Source: Cellulomonas phragmiteti
GTDB taxonomy: Bacteria; Actinomycetota; Actinomycetes; Actinomycetales; Cellulomonadaceae
Assembly (NCBI RefSeq): GCF_016862775.1
Contig: NZ_BONP01000001.1
Span: forward strand, 310,001 to 374,000
Length of the DNA stretch: 64,000 bases
Reading direction: 5' to 3'
How positions within the stretch are numbered: the first letter of the stretch is position 1; every line of letters starts with the position of its first letter. The notes under the pieces were generated by a model. It saw nothing but the letters and a program-made list of their open reading frames with translations, had not been told where the DNA came from and searched no databases. A program made the position numbers and the translations under genes. Shown piece by piece: positions 34,004-43,496 of the stretch.

Positions 34004-35566
34004 ATGACGTCCCCCCTGGGCCGGCTCCGTCCCGAGCACCCGCCGGTCCGCAGGGTCGACGACCTCGCTGCGGCCTTCGACCTCGAGGTCGCCGGGGCCG
34101 CTGCCCCCGGGCGGACGTTCACCGGCGTGACGATGTCCAGCACCGACGTCGAGCCGGGCGACCTCTTCGTGGCGGTGCCCGGCCTGAAGGTGCACGGCGC
34201 CCGGTTCGCCGCGGACGCGGCGGCGCGTGGCGCGGTGGCGGTCCTCACCGACGCCGACGGGGCCGACCTGGTCCCCGCCGACGTGCCGGTGCTCCTCACC
34301 CCCGACCCCCGTGCCCTGGCCGGTCCCGTCGCCGCGTGGGCGCTCGACGACCCCGGGGCCCGGCTCGTCACGCTCGGCGTGACCGGGACCAACGGCAAGA
34401 CGACCACGACGTACTTCGTCGACGCGGCCCTGCGCGCCCACCACGCCCGCACGGCGGTGCTCGGCACCGTGGAGCTGCGCATCGGCGACGACGCCGTCGA
34501 GAGCCCGCGCACGACCGTCGAGGCGCCCGTCCTGCAGTCGCTGCTCGCGCTCGCCCACCAGCGGGGCGCGGGCGCGCTGACGACCGAGGTGTCGTCGCAC
34601 GCGCTGGCGCTGGGCCGCGTGCGCGGACTGCGGTTCGACGTCGTCGGGTTCACGAACCTGCAGCGCGACCACCTCGACTTCCACGGTGACATGGAGGGGT
34701 ACTTCCGCGACAAGGCCCGGCTGTTCGCCCCCGAGCAGGCCCGTCGTGGCGTGGTCGTCGTGGACGACGACTGGGGCCGCCGGCTGGCCGACGAGTCGCC
34801 GATCCCCGTCGAGACCGTGAGCACGCACGTCGGCGCACCGCAGGCGGCGGACGCGACGTGGGCCGTGACGGAGGCCGACATCGGGCTGGACGGCGTCGGG
34901 TCGCGCTTCGTGCTGCGCGGCCCGGACGGTGCCCGCCACGAGGCGCACAGTCCGCTGCCGGGTCTGGTCAACGTGTCGAACGCCGCCCTGGCGGTCGTGC
35001 TCGCGCGCGCGGCAGGTGTCCCGCTGGACACGGCGATCGACGCGGTCGCGGGCGCCCGCGCCATCCCGGGCCGCATGGAGCGCGTCGTCGAGCGCGGCGA
35101 CGGCTGGCCGCTGTGCCTCGTCGACTACGCCCACACCCCGGACGCCCTGGTGCTCGCGCTGGAGGCCGTGCGTCCCATCACCCCGGGCCGGCTCGTCCTC
35201 GTGTTCGGCTCGGACGGCGACCGTGACCGCGGCAAGCGCCCGATCATGGGGCAGGTCGGCGCCCGCCTGGCGGACGTGCTGGTCGTCACCGACGAGAACC
35301 CCCGCTCGGAGGACCCCGCGTCCATCCGGGCCGCCATCCTCGCGGGCGTGCGCGACGTGCGCCCCGACCTGGCCGACGTGCACGAGGCGACGAGCCGCGC
35401 ACAGGCCATCCGCGACGCCCTTCGTCTGGCAGGTCCGGACGACACCGTGATCGTCACGGGCAAGGGCCACGAACCGACCCAGGAGATCGCCGGGGTGTTC
35501 CACCGCTACAACGACCGTGACGTGTACCTCGCCGCCCGCACCGAGGGCCGGGAGCAGCTCGCGTGA
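34004..35566 (+). CDS. murE: UDP-N-acetylmuramyl-tripeptide synthetase MurE
   Basis: 520 residues. MurE adds the third (diamino) residue of the peptidoglycan stem peptide. ATP loop GVTGTNGKTTTTYF, carbamylated-Lys region, EVSSHALALGRVRGL, TNLQRDHLDFH, DYAHTPDAL and FGSDGDRDRGKRP. The amino-acid-selectivity motif, DNPR in meso-diaminopimelate enzymes, reads DENPR here (35291-35305). Cellulomonas peptidoglycan is known to contain L-ornithine in position 3, so the substrate may be ornithine; that is inference. No Shine-Dalgarno sequence, so probably leaderless from an internal promoter. Overlaps murF by 4 bp. Confidence 0.94.
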   Translation: MTSPLGRLRPEHPPVRRVDDLAAAFDLEVAGAAAPGRTFTGVTMSSTDVEPGDLFVAVPGLKVHGARFAADAAARGAVAVLTDADGADLVPADVPVLLTPDPRALAGPVAAWALDDPGARLVTLGVTGTNGKTTTTYFVDAALRAHHARTAVLGTVELRIGDDAVESPRTTVEAPVLQSLLALAHQRGAGALTTEVSSHALALGRVRGLRFDVVGFTNLQRDHLDFHGDMEGYFRDKARLFAPEQARRGVVVVDDDWGRRLADESPIPVETVSTHVGAPQAADATWAVTEADIGLDGVGSRFVLRGPDGARHEAHSPLPGLVNVSNAALAVVLARAAGVPLDTAIDAVAGARAIPGRMERVVERGDGWPLCLVDYAHTPDALVLALEAVRPITPGRLVLVFGSDGDRDRGKRPIMGQVGARLADVLVVTDENPRSEDPASIRAAILAGVRDVRPDLADVHEATSRAQAIRDALRLAGPDDTVIVTGKGHEPTQEIAGVFHRYNDRDVYLAARTEGREQLA

Positions 35567-36993
35567 TCGCCCTGACCGCGGCCGAGATCGCGGCCGCCAC
35601 CGGCGGCACGCTGAGCGCGACCACCCCCGAGCACGTCGTGACGGGGCCCGTCGTCACCGACTCCCGCGAGGTGCAGCCCGGCGGGCTGTTCGTCGCCCTG
35701 CCCGGCGAGCACGTCGACGGGCACGACTTCGCTGCCGGCGCCGTCGCGGCCGGTGCCGCGCTCGTGCTGGCCGCCCGTGCCCTGCCGGGTGTGCCGTGCG
35801 TCGTCGTCCCCGACGTCGAGAGAGCGCTCGGGGACCTCGCGCGCGACGTCCTCGTGCGCCTGCGTGACGCCGCGGCCGTGCCCGGCGGCAGCGGCCTGCG
35901 GGTCATCGGGGTGACCGGGTCCGTCGGCAAGACGACGACCAAGGACGTGCTCGCCCAGGTGTGCGGCGCGGTGGGTCCCACGATCGCCCCGGTGCGGTCG
36001 TTCAACAACGAGATCGGGCTGCCCCTGACGGTGCTGCGCGCCGACGAGCAGACCCGGTTCCTCGTCCTCGAGATGGGCGCCAGCGGCCCCGGGCACCTGA
36101 CCTACCTCACGGACGTCGCGCCTCCCGACGTGGCGGTCGTCCTCGTCGTCGGCCAGGCGCACCTGGGCGGCTTCGGCGGCGGCGTCGACGGGGTCGCGCG
36201 GGCCAAGGCGGAGATCGTGCAGGGCCTGCTGCCCGGGGGGACCGCCGTGCTGAACGGCGACGACCCGCGGGTCCGGGCCATGTCCGCGGTCGCGCCGGGA
36301 CCCGTCGTGCTGTTCGGCGCCGCACCGGACGCCGAGGTCCGGGTCGAGGACGTGCGGCTCGACGCCCTCGGACGCGCGACCTTCCGCCTCGTGCACGTCG
36401 TGGCGGGCGAGCGTCGTGAGCGGGACGTCGCGCTGCGGCTGATCGGCGAGCACCACGTGCACAACGCGCTCGCCGCGGCGGCCGCCGCCCTCAGCGTCGG
36501 GCTGGACCTCGACGACGTCGCGACGGGACTGTGCGCCGCGACCGCGTTGTCGCCGCACCGCATGCACGTGGTCGACCGCGCCGACGGCGTGACGGTGGTC
36601 GACGACTCGTACAACGCCAACCCGGACTCGATGCGTGCCGCCCTCAAGGCGCTCGCGGTCATCGCGGGCCGGGAGCGGCGGTCCGTGGCCGTGCTCGGCG
36701 AGATGCTCGAGCTGGGGGACGAGCACCGGACCGCGCACGACGCGATCGGGCGGCTCGTCGTCCGCCTCAACATCGGCCTGACCGTGGTCGTCGGCGACGG
36801 CGCACGCGCGATCCGCGACGGCGCGAACCACGAGGGCTCCTGGGGCGACGAGGTCGTGCTCGTCGACGACGTCGAGGCCGCGGCGGCGTTCCTCGCCGAC
36901 GAGCTGCGCGCGGGCGACGTCGTGCTGGTCAAGTCCTCGTACGGTGCCGGTCTGTGGCAGCTGGGCGACCGGCTCGTGGCGGGCGACGCATGA
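35563..36993 (+). CDS. murF: UDP-MurNAc-tripeptide - D-Ala-D-Ala ligase MurF
   Basis: 476 residues. Adds the D-Ala-D-Ala dipeptide to complete the UDP-MurNAc-pentapeptide. N-terminal substrate domain [27 protein letters not shown] loop [41 protein letters not shown], and C-terminal [15 protein letters not shown] and GEMLELG. GTG start in a GTGA overlap with murE; its own stop overlaps the mraY ATG. Cytoplasmic. Confidence 0.96.
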   Translation: MIALTAAEIAAATGGTLSATTPEHVVTGPVVTDSREVQPGGLFVALPGEHVDGHDFAAGAVAAGAALVLAARALPGVPCVVVPDVERALGDLARDVLVRLRDAAAVPGGSGLRVIGVTGSVGKTTTKDVLAQVCGAVGPTIAPVRSFNNEIGLPLTVLRADEQTRFLVLEMGASGPGHLTYLTDVAPPDVAVVLVVGQAHLGGFGGGVDGVARAKAEIVQGLLPGGTAVLNGDDPRVRAMSAVAPGPVVLFGAAPDAEVRVEDVRLDALGRATFRLVHVVAGERRERDVALRLIGEHHVHNALAAAAAALSVGLDLDDVATGLCAATALSPHRMHVVDRADGVTVVDDSYNANPDSMRAALKALAVIAGRERRSVAVLGEMLELGDEHRTAHDAIGRLVVRLNIGLTVVVGDGARAIRDGANHEGSWGDEVVLVDDVEAAAAFLADELRAGDVVLVKSSYGAGLWQLGDRLVAGDA

Positions 36994-38072
36994 GGGCCGT
37001 CCTCATCTCGGGCGGCATCTCGATGCTCGTCGCGCTGCTCGGCACCCCCCTGTTCATCCGCTTCCTCGTCCGGCGCCAGTACGGGCAGTTCATCCGCCAG
37101 GACGGGCCGACGGCGCACTTCACCAAGCGCGGCACGCCCACGATGGGCGGCGTCGTCATCATCGGGGCGACCCTCATCGGCTGGGCGTTCGGCCTGCTCC
37201 TGACGGGGACCCGCCCGAGCGCGTCGGCGCTGCTCGCGCTGTTCCTCATGACGGGCCTGGGGGTCGTCGGCTTCCTCGACGACTTCATCAAGATCTCCCG
37301 GCAGCGATCGCTCGGGCTGAGCCCGCTGTGGAAGATCGTCGGCCAGGGCGTGGTCGGCGTCGTGTTCTCCGTGCTGGCCCTGCAGTTCCCGAACCAGCAG
37401 TTCCGCACGCCCGCGTCGACCCGCATCTCCTTCATCCGGGACACCAACCTCGACCTGGCCTTCGCCGGCGTGACGGTCGGGCTGGTGCTGTTCGTCATCT
37501 GGGCGAACTTCCTCATCACCGCCTGGTCCAACGCGGTCAACCTGACGGACGGCCTCGACGGGCTCGCGACGGGCGTCTCGCTCATCGTGTTCGGGGCGTA
37601 CGTGCTGGTCGGCGTGTGGCAGTTCAACCAGACGTGCCAGTCGATGCTCTCCGCGGGCCCGCGCTGCTACGAGACCCGGGACCCCCTGGACCTCGCGGTG
37701 GTGGCAGCGGCGATCACCGGGGCGCTCTTCGGGTTCCTGTGGTGGAACGCCAGCCCGGCGAAGATCTTCATGGGTGACACGGGCTCGCTCGCGCTCGGCG
37801 GCGCACTGGCGGCCCTGACCATCCTCACGCGCACCGAGATCCTCGGGGCCATCATCGGCGGCCTGTTCGTGGTGATCGTCCTGTCGGACGTCATCCAGAT
37901 CGGCTTCTTCAAGATGACGGGGAAACGGGTCTTCAAGATGGCGCCGCTGCACCACCACTTCGAGCTGTCGGGGTGGGGCGAGGTGACGATCGTCATCAGG
38001 TTCTGGATCATCGCCGGCCTCTTCGTGGCGCTCGGGGTCGGCATCTTCTACGCGGAGTGGGTGGCGCAGTAG
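36990..38072 (+). CDS. mraY: Phospho-N-acetylmuramoyl-pentapeptide transferase MraY
   Basis: 360-residue integral membrane enzyme with about ten membrane segments. It transfers phospho-MurNAc-pentapeptide to undecaprenyl phosphate, giving lipid I. Signature motifs: [23 protein letters not shown], the Mg-binding [34 protein letters not shown] and the cytoplasmic [15 protein letters not shown] overlaps the murF stop by 4 bp; stop abuts the murD GTG. Confidence 0.97.
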   Translation: MRAVLISGGISMLVALLGTPLFIRFLVRRQYGQFIRQDGPTAHFTKRGTPTMGGVVIIGATLIGWAFGLLLTGTRPSASALLALFLMTGLGVVGFLDDFIKISRQRSLGLSPLWKIVGQGVVGVVFSVLALQFPNQQFRTPASTRISFIRDTNLDLAFAGVTVGLVLFVIWANFLITAWSNAVNLTDGLDGLATGVSLIVFGAYVLVGVWQFNQTCQSMLSAGPRCYETRDPLDLAVVAAAITGALFGFLWWNASPAKIFMGDTGSLALGGALAALTILTRTEILGAIIGGLFVVIVLSDVIQIGFFKMTGKRVFKMAPLHHHFELSGWGEVTIVIRFWIIAGLFVALGVGIFYAEWVAQ

Positions 38073-39542
38073 GTGGACGCACGGTTCGACGGTCGCACGG
38101 TGCTGGTGACCGGGCTCGGGGTCTCCGGACGCGCCGCCGCGCAGGTCCTTGCCGACCGCGGGGCCCGTGTCGTGACGTTCGACGAGCGCGCGGCCGAGGC
38201 GGACGTGGCCGACGCGACGGCCCTGGTCGCCGACGGCCTGGCCGGCGCCGACCTCGTCGTCACGTCGCCCGGCCTGCAGCCGGCGCACCCGGTGCTGGCA
38301 GCGGCGCGGGAGCGCGGCGTGCCCGTGTGGAGCGAGGTCGAGCTCGCGTGGCAGGTCCGGGTGCCGCGCGACGGCGGGGACGGCGCCCCGGCGCCGTGGC
38401 TCACCGTGACGGGCACCAACGGCAAGACCACCACGGTCGGCATGCTCGAGTCGGTCCTGCGGGCAGCCGGGCGTCGGACCCTCGCGGTCGGCAACGTCGG
38501 CACCCCCGTGGTCCTGGCCGCGGTCGACCCGACGCTCGAGGTGCTGGCGGTCGAGCTGTCGAGCTTCCAGCTCCACCACACGCACTCGATGTCGCCGCAG
38601 GCCGCGGCCGTGCTCAACGTCGCACCCGACCACCTCGACTGGCACGGGTCGCTGGCGGCCTACGCGGCTGACAAGGGACGCGTCTACGAGCGCACGCAGG
38701 TCGCGTGCGTCTACGACGCGAGCGACCCGGTGACCGAGCACCTCGTGCGCGAGGCCGACGTCGAGGACGGCTGCGTGGCGGTCGGCTTCACGCTCGGCTC
38801 GCCCGGGGTGGGCCAGGTCGGGCTCGTCGACGACGTGCTCGTCGACCGCGGGTTCGCCCGCCTGCGCCACACGCACGCCGCCGAGCTCGGGACGCTCGCC
38901 GACCTCGCGCAGCTCGCCGGCCCGGCCGGGGTCGTCCCGCCCCACGTGGTGCGCAACGCCCTGGCCGCCGCGGCGCTCGCGCTCGCGCACGGTGTCGAGC
39001 CCGCCCACGTGCGCGACGGGCTGCGGGAGTTCGCGCCCGGAGCCCACCGGATCGTCACCGTCGGGCGCCTCGACGACGTCGCGTACGTCGACGACTCCAA
39101 GGCGACCAACGCGCACGCCGCGTCGGCGTCCCTGGCGGCGTTCGAGCCCGGCTCGGTGGTCTGGATCGCCGGCGGGCTGGCCAAGGGGGCGCAGTTCGAC
39201 GACCTCGTGCGGGCCCGGCGCGACCGCCTGCGTGGCGTCGTCCTCATCGGCGTCGACCGGGCACCGCTGCGCGACGCCCTCGCCCGACACGCTCCGGATG
39301 TCCCGGTGATCGAGGTGGACGCCGGTGAGACTGAGCCGGTGATGACGCGCGCCGTGGACCGCGCGCGCCGGCTCGCGGCCGGCGCGCCCGAGGGCGTGCC
39401 CGTGACGGTGCTGCTCGCACCCGCGTCCGCGTCGATGGACCAGTTCACGTCGTACGCCGCGCGCGGCGACGCGTTCGCCGCCGCCGTGCGCGTCCTGGGC
39501 GGCGCCGCCGGCCGGGAGCGGCCGCAGGCGGGGTTCGCGTGA
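38073..39542 (+). CDS. murD: UDP-MurNAc-L-alanine - D-glutamate ligase MurD
   Basis: 489 residues. Adds D-glutamate to UDP-MurNAc-L-Ala. N-terminal Rossmann-like VLVTGLGVSGRAAAQVL, ATP loop TVTGTNGKTTTVGML, VELSSFQLHHTHS, LNVAPDHLDWHGSLAAYAADKG, and C-terminal VDDSKATNAHAA and WIAGGLAKGA. GTG immediately follows the mraY stop; it overlaps ftsW by 4 bp. Confidence 0.96.
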   Translation: MDARFDGRTVLVTGLGVSGRAAAQVLADRGARVVTFDERAAEADVADATALVADGLAGADLVVTSPGLQPAHPVLAAARERGVPVWSEVELAWQVRVPRDGGDGAPAPWLTVTGTNGKTTTVGMLESVLRAAGRRTLAVGNVGTPVVLAAVDPTLEVLAVELSSFQLHHTHSMSPQAAAVLNVAPDHLDWHGSLAAYAADKGRVYERTQVACVYDASDPVTEHLVREADVEDGCVAVGFTLGSPGVGQVGLVDDVLVDRGFARLRHTHAAELGTLADLAQLAGPAGVVPPHVVRNALAAAALALAHGVEPAHVRDGLREFAPGAHRIVTVGRLDDVAYVDDSKATNAHAASASLAAFEPGSVVWIAGGLAKGAQFDDLVRARRDRLRGVVLIGVDRAPLRDALARHAPDVPVIEVDAGETEPVMTRAVDRARRLAAGAPEGVPVTVLLAPASASMDQFTSYAARGDAFAAAVRVLGGAAGRERPQAGFA

Positions 39543-40807
39543 GTGCCGCGTCGCCCCCGCGTCCCCGCACGGCGCCCACCCGGGCGGTGACGCCGGCCGG
39601 TGGCACCCCGGAGGTCCGTGACCCGTCGGTCCTGGGGACGTGGAACTCGGCGGTGACGAGCTACTACGTCCTGCTCGGGGCGACGCTGCTGCTGGTGGCC
39701 ATCGGCCTGGTGATGGTGCTGTCGAGCTCGAGCATCGAGTCGCTCGCCGACGGCGACTCGCCGTACGCGGTGTTCCTGGGCCAGGCGCGGTTCGCGCTGA
39801 TCGGGCTCGTCGCGCTGCTGGTCGCCTCACGGCTGCCGGTGCGGGCGGTGCGGCTCGCCGCGTGGCCGATGCTCCTGGCGGCCGTCGTCTTCCAGCTGCT
39901 GGTGTTCACCCCGCTCGGCCGGGGCGAGGGCGGCAACCGCAACTGGGTGGCGCTGCCCGGGTTCATGGCGCAGCCCTCGGAGGTCCTCAAGGTCGCCCTC
40001 GCGATCTGGATCGGCGCGGTGCTGACCCGCAAGCTGGCCCTGCTGCACGAGTGGAAGCACGCGCTGGTGCCCGTGGTCCCCGTCGCCGCGATCGCGATCG
40101 GGGTCGTGCTGCTCGGGCACGACCTGGGGACCGCCATGGTGATGGTCCTGCTCGTCGCGGGCGCGATGTTCGTGGCGGGGGTGCCGCTGCGCATCTTCGG
40201 GTTCGCCGGCCTCATCGCCGCGGGGGGAGTGGCGCTGCTGACCATCGGCAGCCCCAACCGCGTCAACCGGATCATGTCCTGGCTGTCCGACGAGTGCGAC
40301 GTGACCAACGAGTGCTACCAGAGCCTGCACGCCGGCTACGGCCTGGCCACGGGCGGCTGGAGCGGCGTCGGCCTGGGGCAGAGCGCCGAGAAGTGGTCCT
40401 ACCTGCCGGCCGCCCACAACGACTTCATCTACGCGATCCTGGGGGAGGAGCTCGGCCTCGTGGGGACCCTGCTGGTGCTGGGGCTGTTCGCGCTCCTCGC
40501 GTTCGCCATGGTCCGGATCGTGCGCCGGCACCCCGACCCGTTCGTCAAGATCACGACCGCCGCGATCTTCGCGTGGATCATCGGCCAGGCCATGGTCAAC
40601 ATCGCCGTCGTCATCGGCCTGGCCCCGGTGATCGGCGTGCCGCTGCCGCTGGTCTCGGCCGGCGGCTCGGCGCTGATCATGACGATGGCCGCGCTCGGGA
40701 TCCTGCTGTCGTTCGCCCGCACCGAGCCCGGCGCCGCCGAGGCGCTCGCCGCCCGTGCGTCGGTCGTCCGCCGCTCGCTCGCCGTGATCGGACGCACCCG
40801 TGGCTGA
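39539..40807 (+). CDS. ftsW: SEDS peptidoglycan polymerase FtsW
   Basis: 422 residues, about ten membrane segments. FtsW polymerises lipid II at the septum with FtsI. A ~35-residue Pro/Arg cytoplasmic N-terminus leads to YYVLLGATLLLVAIGLVMVL. Motifs: GRGEGGNRNWVALPGFMAQPSEVLKVAL, LGHDLGTAMV, LHAGYGLATGGWSGVGLGQS, PAAHNDFIYAILGEELGLVG and PVIGVPLPLVSAGGS, all SEDS signatures. GTG start. It overlaps the murG/murC frame by 8 bp. Confidence 0.96.
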   Translation: MSAASPPRPRTAPTRAVTPAGGTPEVRDPSVLGTWNSAVTSYYVLLGATLLLVAIGLVMVLSSSSIESLADGDSPYAVFLGQARFALIGLVALLVASRLPVRAVRLAAWPMLLAAVVFQLLVFTPLGRGEGGNRNWVALPGFMAQPSEVLKVALAIWIGAVLTRKLALLHEWKHALVPVVPVAAIAIGVVLLGHDLGTAMVMVLLVAGAMFVAGVPLRIFGFAGLIAAGGVALLTIGSPNRVNRIMSWLSDECDVTNECYQSLHAGYGLATGGWSGVGLGQSAEKWSYLPAAHNDFIYAILGEELGLVGTLLVLGLFALLAFAMVRIVRRHPDPFVKITTAAIFAWIIGQAMVNIAVVIGLAPVIGVPLPLVSAGGSALIMTMAALGILLSFARTEPGAAEALAARASVVRRSLAVIGRTRG

Positions 40808-43496
40808 CGCGCCGGCCGTCCTGCTCGCCGGCGGCGGCACGGCCGGTCACGTCAACCCGCTGCTCGCCGTCGCCGACGAGCTGCGGCGGCGTCACCCGCG
40901 CGGCCGGTTCGCCGTCCTCGGGACCGCCGAGGGGCTCGAGGCGCGTCTCGTGCCGGAGCACGGGTACGACCTGGCGGTGGTCCCGCGCGTGCCCCTGCCG
41001 CGCCGTCCCACGCCCGACTGGCTGCGCCTGCCCGGCCGGCTGCGCGCCGCGGTGCGCGCCGCCGAGGACGCGATCGACGCGATCGACGCGCAGGTGGTCG
41101 TCGGGTTCGGCGGCTACGTCGCGACGCCCGCCTACCTGGCGGCGCGCCGCCGGGGCATCCCCGTGGTCGTGCACGAGCAGAACGCGCGCCCCGGTCTGGC
41201 GAACCGCCTCGGGGCGCGGCGCGCCGCCGCCGTCGCCGTGACGTTCGAGGGCACGGCCCTGCCCGGGGCGCAGGTCACGGGCCTGCCGCTGCGGACCGCG
41301 GTCCAGGACCTCCTCACGGCGCGGGCGTCCGACCCGGCGGCCACGCGCGTCGCGGGTGCGCAGGCACTGGGCCTGGACCCGGACCTGCCGACCCTGCTGG
41401 TCACCGGCGGCTCCCTGGGCGCGGTCAGCGTGAACCGGGCCGTCGTGGGCGCCGCGGACGCGCTGCTCGCGACGGGTGCGCAGGTGCTGCACCTCACGGG
41501 CCGGGGGAAGTCCGCCGACGTGCACGCCGCCCTCGTCGGTGTCCCGGGCGCCGAGCGCTACCACGTGGTCGAGTACCTGACGGCGATGGACCGCGCGCTC
41601 GCCGTGGCGGACGTCGTCGTCGGGCGCTCGGGCGCGGGCACGGTGTGCGAGCTGGCGGCCCTGGGGATCCCGGCCGTCTACGTGCCGCTGCCGATCGGCA
41701 ACGGCGAGCAGCGACTCAACGCGGCCGGCGTCGTCGCCGCGGGTGGCGGCGTCCTCGTCGAGGACCGTGACCTCACGCCCGACTGGGTGCGCGCGCACGT
41801 CCCGGTCCTGCTCGGGGCGGGCGACGCGGCGCAGGCCCGCGCGCGCATGGGCGAGGCGGCGGCCCGGGTGGGGGTGCGCGACGGTGCGGCCCGGGTGGCG
41901 CGGCTCGTCGAGGAGCAGCTGCCCGCGCACGTGCGGGCCACGGCGCCGAGCGCGCCGCCGGTCGCGCCGCACAGCCCCGCCGTCGCCGACCCCGGCGAGC
42001 GCGGGCCCGTCGCGCTGTCCGACCTGGGTCGTGTGCACCTCGTCGGCGTCGGCGGTGCCGGCATGTCGGCGGTCGCCCCGCTGCTGGCGGCGCGCGGTCT
42101 GCACGTCAGCGGGTCGGACGCCCACGACGGGCCGGCCCTGGTCGGGCTGCGTGCGGCGGGGGTCGACGTCCACGTGGGGCACGCAGCCGGCCACGTCGAG
42201 GAGGTGGACAGCCTCGTCGTGTCGTCCGCGGTGCGTGCCTCCAACCCGGAGGTCGTTCGCGCGCGCGAGCGCGGCATCCCCGTCCTGCACCGCTCGGAGG
42301 CACTGGCGGCGCTCATGGCCGACCGGGACGCCGTCGCGGTCGCCGGTGCGCACGGCAAGACCACGACGTCGGGGATGGTCGCCGCCGCGCTCGTCCACGC
42401 CGGTACGGACCCCTCGTTCGCGATCGGCGGGGTCGTCCGGGCGACGGCGGGCACCCTGGGCGGTGCGCGGCACGGCGACGGCCCGTTCGTCGCCGAGGCC
42501 GACGAGTCGGACGGCTCGTTCCTCGCGTACGAGCCGCTGGTGGCCGTGGTGACGAACGTCGAGCCGGACCACCTCGACCACTACGGCACGCGGGAGCGGT
42601 TCGAGGCCGCGTTCGAGCGCTTCGCCGACCGCGTGCGCGACGGCGGTCTGCTCGTCGCGTGCGCGGACGACCCCGGCGCGGTGCGCCTCGTCGACGCGGT
42701 GCGCGACCGGCTGGCCGTGCGGGGCGTCGACGTGCGGACCTACGGTGCGGCGTCGCGCGCCGACGTGCGGGTGGGGGAGAGCGGTCGCACCCCCGACGGC
42801 CGCTGGCAGGTGGTCCTGACGCCGCGCGACGAGCCGTCGGTCACCCTGCGCCTGCAGGTCGCAGGGGCGCACAACGCCCTGGACGCCGCCGCCGCGTGGT
42901 GCGCGCTGCGGCGGCTCGGCGTGGGGTCCTCGGAGGCGGCCGCCGGGCTCGACGACTTCGTCGGCACCGGGCGGCGGTTCGAGGACCGCGGGACGGCCGC
43001 CGGCGTGCGGGTGGTCGACGACTACGCGCACCACCCGACCGAGGTCGCGGCGCTGCTGCGCGCCGCGCGGCAGGTCGTCGACGGCGGTCGCGTCCTCGCC
43101 CTGTTCCAGCCCCACCTGTACTCCCGCACGCGCACCTTCGCCCAGGAGTTCGGCGAGGCGTTCGACCTCGCGGACGCCGTGGTGGTGACCGACGTGTACG
43201 CCGCGCGCGAGGACCCGGACCCGGCGGTCACCGGGGCCCTGGTCGCCGACCGGGTCCCGACCGCGGGCAAGGCGACGTTCGTGCCGGACCGGGTGGCGGC
43301 GGCGCGCGCGGTGGCCGCGCTGGCCCGGCCCGGCGACCTGCTGCTGACCGTCGGCGCGGGCGACGTGACCGAGCTGGCTGACGTGGTGCTGGCGGCGCTC
43401 GCCCCGTCGGGGAGCGTGCCCCCCGCGTCCCCGGGCGCGTCGACGTCCGACGAGGCGCCGCCCGTGCCGGAGCACCCGGGCGGTGCCCTGCCGTGA
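40800..43496 (+). CDS. MurG-MurC fusion protein
   Basis: One uninterrupted 898-codon frame. Residues 1-~378 are MurG (lipid I GlcNAc transferase): AGGGTAGHVNPLLAVADEL, VVGFGGYVATPA, VVHEQNARPGLANRL, TGGSLGAVSVN and GRSGAGTVCELAALGIPAVYVPLP. Residues ~409-898 are MurC (UDP-MurNAc - L-alanine ligase): LGRVHLVGVGGAGMSAVA, GAHGKTTTSGM, EADESDGSFL, NVEPDHLDHYGT, DDYAHHPTEV and FQPHLYSRT. A ~30-residue Ala/Pro linker joins them with no stop codon. Both catalytic motif sets are intact. Internal in-frame GTGs (such as codon 412 and one near 378) lack a good ribosome site, so one polypeptide is favoured. GTG start overlaps ftsW; stop overlaps ftsQ. Confidence 0.88.
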   Translation: MADAPAVLLAGGGTAGHVNPLLAVADELRRRHPRGRFAVLGTAEGLEARLVPEHGYDLAVVPRVPLPRRPTPDWLRLPGRLRAAVRAAEDAIDAIDAQVVVGFGGYVATPAYLAARRRGIPVVVHEQNARPGLANRLGARRAAAVAVTFEGTALPGAQVTGLPLRTAVQDLLTARASDPAATRVAGAQALGLDPDLPTLLVTGGSLGAVSVNRAVVGAADALLATGAQVLHLTGRGKSADVHAALVGVPGAERYHVVEYLTAMDRALAVADVVVGRSGAGTVCELAALGIPAVYVPLPIGNGEQRLNAAGVVAAGGGVLVEDRDLTPDWVRAHVPVLLGAGDAAQARARMGEAAARVGVRDGAARVARLVEEQLPAHVRATAPSAPPVAPHSPAVADPGERGPVALSDLGRVHLVGVGGAGMSAVAPLLAARGLHVSGSDAHDGPALVGLRAAGVDVHVGHAAGHVEEVDSLVVSSAVRASNPEVVRARERGIPVLHRSEALAALMADRDAVAVAGAHGKTTTSGMVAAALVHAGTDPSFAIGGVVRATAGTLGGARHGDGPFVAEADESDGSFLAYEPLVAVVTNVEPDHLDHYGTRERFEAAFERFADRVRDGGLLVACADDPGAVRLVDAVRDRLAVRGVDVRTYGAASRADVRVGESGRTPDGRWQVVLTPRDEPSVTLRLQVAGAHNALDAAAAWCALRRLGVGSSEAAAGLDDFVGTGRRFEDRGTAAGVRVVDDYAHHPTEVAALLRAARQVVDGGRVLALFQPHLYSRTRTFAQEFGEAFDLADAVVVTDVYAAREDPDPAVTGALVADRVPTAGKATFVPDRVAAARAVAALARPGDLLLTVGAGDVTELADVVLAALAPSGSVPPASPGASTSDEAPPVPEHPGGALP

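Noticed and set aside
36102..39830. 1242-codon minus-strand frame opposite murF-mraY-murD
   Set aside because: Low-complexity translation with no domains; the plus strand carries clear Mur and MraY motifs.
41930..42035. Separate murC gene starting at an internal GTG
   Set aside because: No stop codon ends MurG before it and neither candidate GTG has a Shine-Dalgarno sequence at normal spacing; kept as an alternative in the fusion finding.
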